From contig CP070771.1 of assembly GCA_020345785.1 (NCBI GenBank), forward strand, positions 6,077,032-6,091,630: DNA of 14,599 nucleotides, given 5' to 3'. A model generated the notes under the pieces. It saw only the letters and a program-made list of their open reading frames with translations, had not been told where the DNA came from and ran no database searches. Positions 13,404 to 14,599 of this stretch are shown here, piece after piece. This DNA comes from Desulfobacterales bacterium (lineage in GTDB: Bacteria > Desulfobacterota > Desulfobacteria > Desulfobacterales > JAFDCJ01). The stretch's first letter is position 1. Every line of letters starts with the position of its first letter. Position numbers and translations under genes: made by a program.

Positions 13404-13466
13404 TAAAAAAATGCGACTGCAGTGAGAATGAATGATGGCGATATTATCTAATCACATGCAGTCGCA
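13404..13466 (-). terminator. Terminator-like hairpin between tupA and tupB
   Basis: On the minus strand TGCGACTGCA (13466-13457) pairs with TGCAGTCGCA (13421-13412). An inner GTGA/TCAC pairing is offset by one bulged base. The right arm is followed at once by seven T residues. The loop is long, about 26 bases. This is a plausible intrinsic terminator or attenuator after tupA that lowers expression of tupBC relative to the binding protein. Confidence 0.6.
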
Positions 13467-13496
13467 GCATTTAGCGGTCTTTAGCCGGAATAGCCG

Positions 13497-14327
13497 CTAC
13501 ATTTTCGCATTCGGTGTAAACAACGGCTTTCCCAAAAGTTTAAAATCCTTTATCAGCTGCTGTGCCTCTGCTCCCGAGATCCAATCGATGAAGTGCATGG
13601 CCGTGTCGTATTTTGCCTGTGGACAATGCTCTTTGTCGATGGCAATCACGCTGTACAGATTCAGCAACACTGCATCGCCTTCAACGAGTATTTTAAGCGG
13701 TGGGTTGCCTTTCAGATTGTCTTCATATTTGATGTAGGTTCCGCGGTCTGTCATCGTATAGCCGTTGCGCTCCGCCGCAATATTGAGGGTCGTCAGCATG
13801 CCCTGGCCGGTCTGAACGTACCAGCTCTCCTTTTCCGGGACCGTCAAGTCGGCTGCCTGCCAAAGGGAATGCTCCTTTTTGTGCGTTCCGGAATTGTCGC
13901 CACGGCTGACAAAAATTGCTTGCTTGGCCTGAATCGTCTGCAGCGCCTCTTTTATGGATTTGCCCTTAATTTCAGCAGCATCATCTGCAGGCCCGATGAT
14001 GACAAAATCGTTGTACATGATTTCGCGACGATTCGTGCCGAACCCGTCGGCCACGAATTTTTTCTCGGCCGGCGGTGCGTGCACCATAAGAATGTCTACA
14101 TCGCAGTTTTCTCCTAATTTGAGTGCCTTGCCGGTGCCGGTGGCGGTCCACTTTAACTCGATTCCGGTCGCCTCCTTGAATTTTGGGGCCAGATAATCCA
14201 ACAGGCCGGTGTTGTCCGTGCTGGTGGTCGTCGCCATCATCAGAAGCTTTTTTTCAGCCAAAGAAACGGCGGGTAGCAGACATACAACCAATGTCAGACA
14301 AATTACTGCAGCTGATAATCGCCTCAT
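13497..14327 (-). CDS. tupA: Periplasmic tungstate-binding protein
   Basis: A 276-residue substrate-binding protein with a clear signal peptide (basic MRR, hydrophobic core, cut likely after Ala24 in VSLAEKK). The family signature is present: ATTTSTDNTGLLDYL (32-46), whose TTTS residues hold the oxyanion in TupA proteins, and SRGDNSGTHKKE (141-152). The length is normal. It captures tungstate in the periplasm and delivers it to TupBC. The ATG at 14327 overlaps the TAA of the upstream regulator gene by one base (TAATG), with GGAG a few bases before it, so the two are probably translated together. Tungstate rather than molybdate is inferred from family resemblance. Confidence 0.93.
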   Translation of the reverse strand: MRRLSAAVICLTLVVCLLPAVSLAEKKLLMMATTTSTDNTGLLDYLAPKFKEATGIELKWTATGTGKALKLGENCDVDILMVHAPPAEKKFVADGFGTNRREIMYNDFVIIGPADDAAEIKGKSIKEALQTIQAKQAIFVSRGDNSGTHKKEHSLWQAADLTVPEKESWYVQTGQGMLTTLNIAAERNGYTMTDRGTYIKYEDNLKGNPPLKILVEGDAVLLNLYSVIAIDKEHCPQAKYDTAMHFIDWISGAEAQQLIKDFKLLGKPLFTPNAKM

Positions 14328-14599
14328 TATTCACTCCGTTCACCTTCCAGAAAAATTTCTGATTCTTTTTTGACATTGTTTTTGGGAAAAAGCATGCGGC
14401 CGGCCAGCCGGACATCATAGCCGCGCAATGATTCGGCCAGCTTGAAAAATTGCTCCTCGTGCAAGAGGCCTAAAAAATTCTGCACACTGGCATCAAAAAA
14501 GCGTTCTTTAAAGATCATCAGGTCATAGCGCTCCCAGCGCAGCGGCACAAAGTCCAGATCCAGCAAGCCGGCAACCGCATGGATGCCGAGGCCGGCATC
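14327..14599 (-). CDS. Transcriptional regulator with periplasmic-binding-protein-like domain (partial, N-terminus outside window)
   Basis: The frame is open to the right edge, so the N-terminal part is missing. The 90 visible residues begin DAGLGIHAVAGLLDLDFVPL and continue with RWERYDLMI, which matches the end of the PBP-like domain found in oxyanion-responsive regulators and related proteins with an N-terminal helix-turn-helix. The tail is ARGMLFP-like and ends with a charged stretch, GERSE. As its stop overlaps the tupA start, it is probably the operon's tungstate or molybdate sensor. It does not look like TunR of Desulfovibrio, which carries a different C-terminal domain. The DNA-binding part cannot be seen here. 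A TTG at 14566 is an internal codon and not a start. Confidence 0.7.
   Translation of the reverse strand, partial: DAGLGIHAVAGLLDLDFVPLRWERYDLMIFKERFFDASVQNFLGLLHEEQFFKLAESLRGYDVRLAGRMLFPKNNVKKESEIFLEGERSE

Overview
The window looks like chromosomal DNA of a sulfate-reducing-type Desulfobacterota (deltaproteobacterium), probably Desulfobacterales-like. This is an inference from gene content (tungstate ABC transporter beside a MOT1-type molybdate permease, REC-STAS regulator, GAF/rhodanese hybrid, MauE/DoxX redox protein), moderate GC in genes, AT-rich gaps with interspersed hairpin repeats, and frequent TTG/GTG starts. No rRNA, tRNA, transposase or CRISPR array is visible.

Layout. Positions 1-99 hold the 3' end of an unrecognised gene on the plus strand. 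Positions 383-711 hold a decayed relic of a UxaA/altronate dehydratase-family gene. A minus-strand Omp85/BamA-type outer-membrane barrel without POTRA domains follows (730-2016). A 0.7-kb gap (2032-2734) carries three separate hairpin elements. Positions 2735-6649 are a compact minus-strand cluster, transcribed right to left: a REC-STAS response regulator, a membrane-anchored or exported thioredoxin-fold CxxC protein, a tandem-GAF/coiled-coil/TM/rhodanese-like protein, a MauE/DoxX membrane protein and a small lipoprotein. The last four junctions overlap or nearly overlap. This cluster is the best candidate for an undescribed system: a trans-envelope redox or sulfur sensing module whose rhodanese domain lacks the catalytic Cys and whose STAS domain lacks the usual phospho-Ser.

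Positions 6650-7446 are an AT-rich gap with inverted CTAAAATGA-type arrays and a possible three-way-junction RNA. On the plus strand come a polytopic GT-C-like membrane protein (7447-8727), a UbiA-family prenyltransferase of the decaprenyl-phosphate phosphoribosyltransferase type (9039-9914), and a short membrane-protein fragment that ends inside an interspersed hairpin element. The UbiA and GT-C genes suggest polyprenyl-phosphate-linked sugar donor synthesis and use for envelope glycans.

The right third concerns group-6 oxyanions. A plus-strand MOT1-like molybdate permease (10440-11639) converges on a minus-strand tungstate operon: regulator with a PBP-like domain (cut by the window edge), tupA, an intercistronic terminator-like hairpin, tupB and tupC. 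These would supply W/Mo to pterin enzymes such as formate dehydrogenases, a supply typical of anaerobes with this metabolism.
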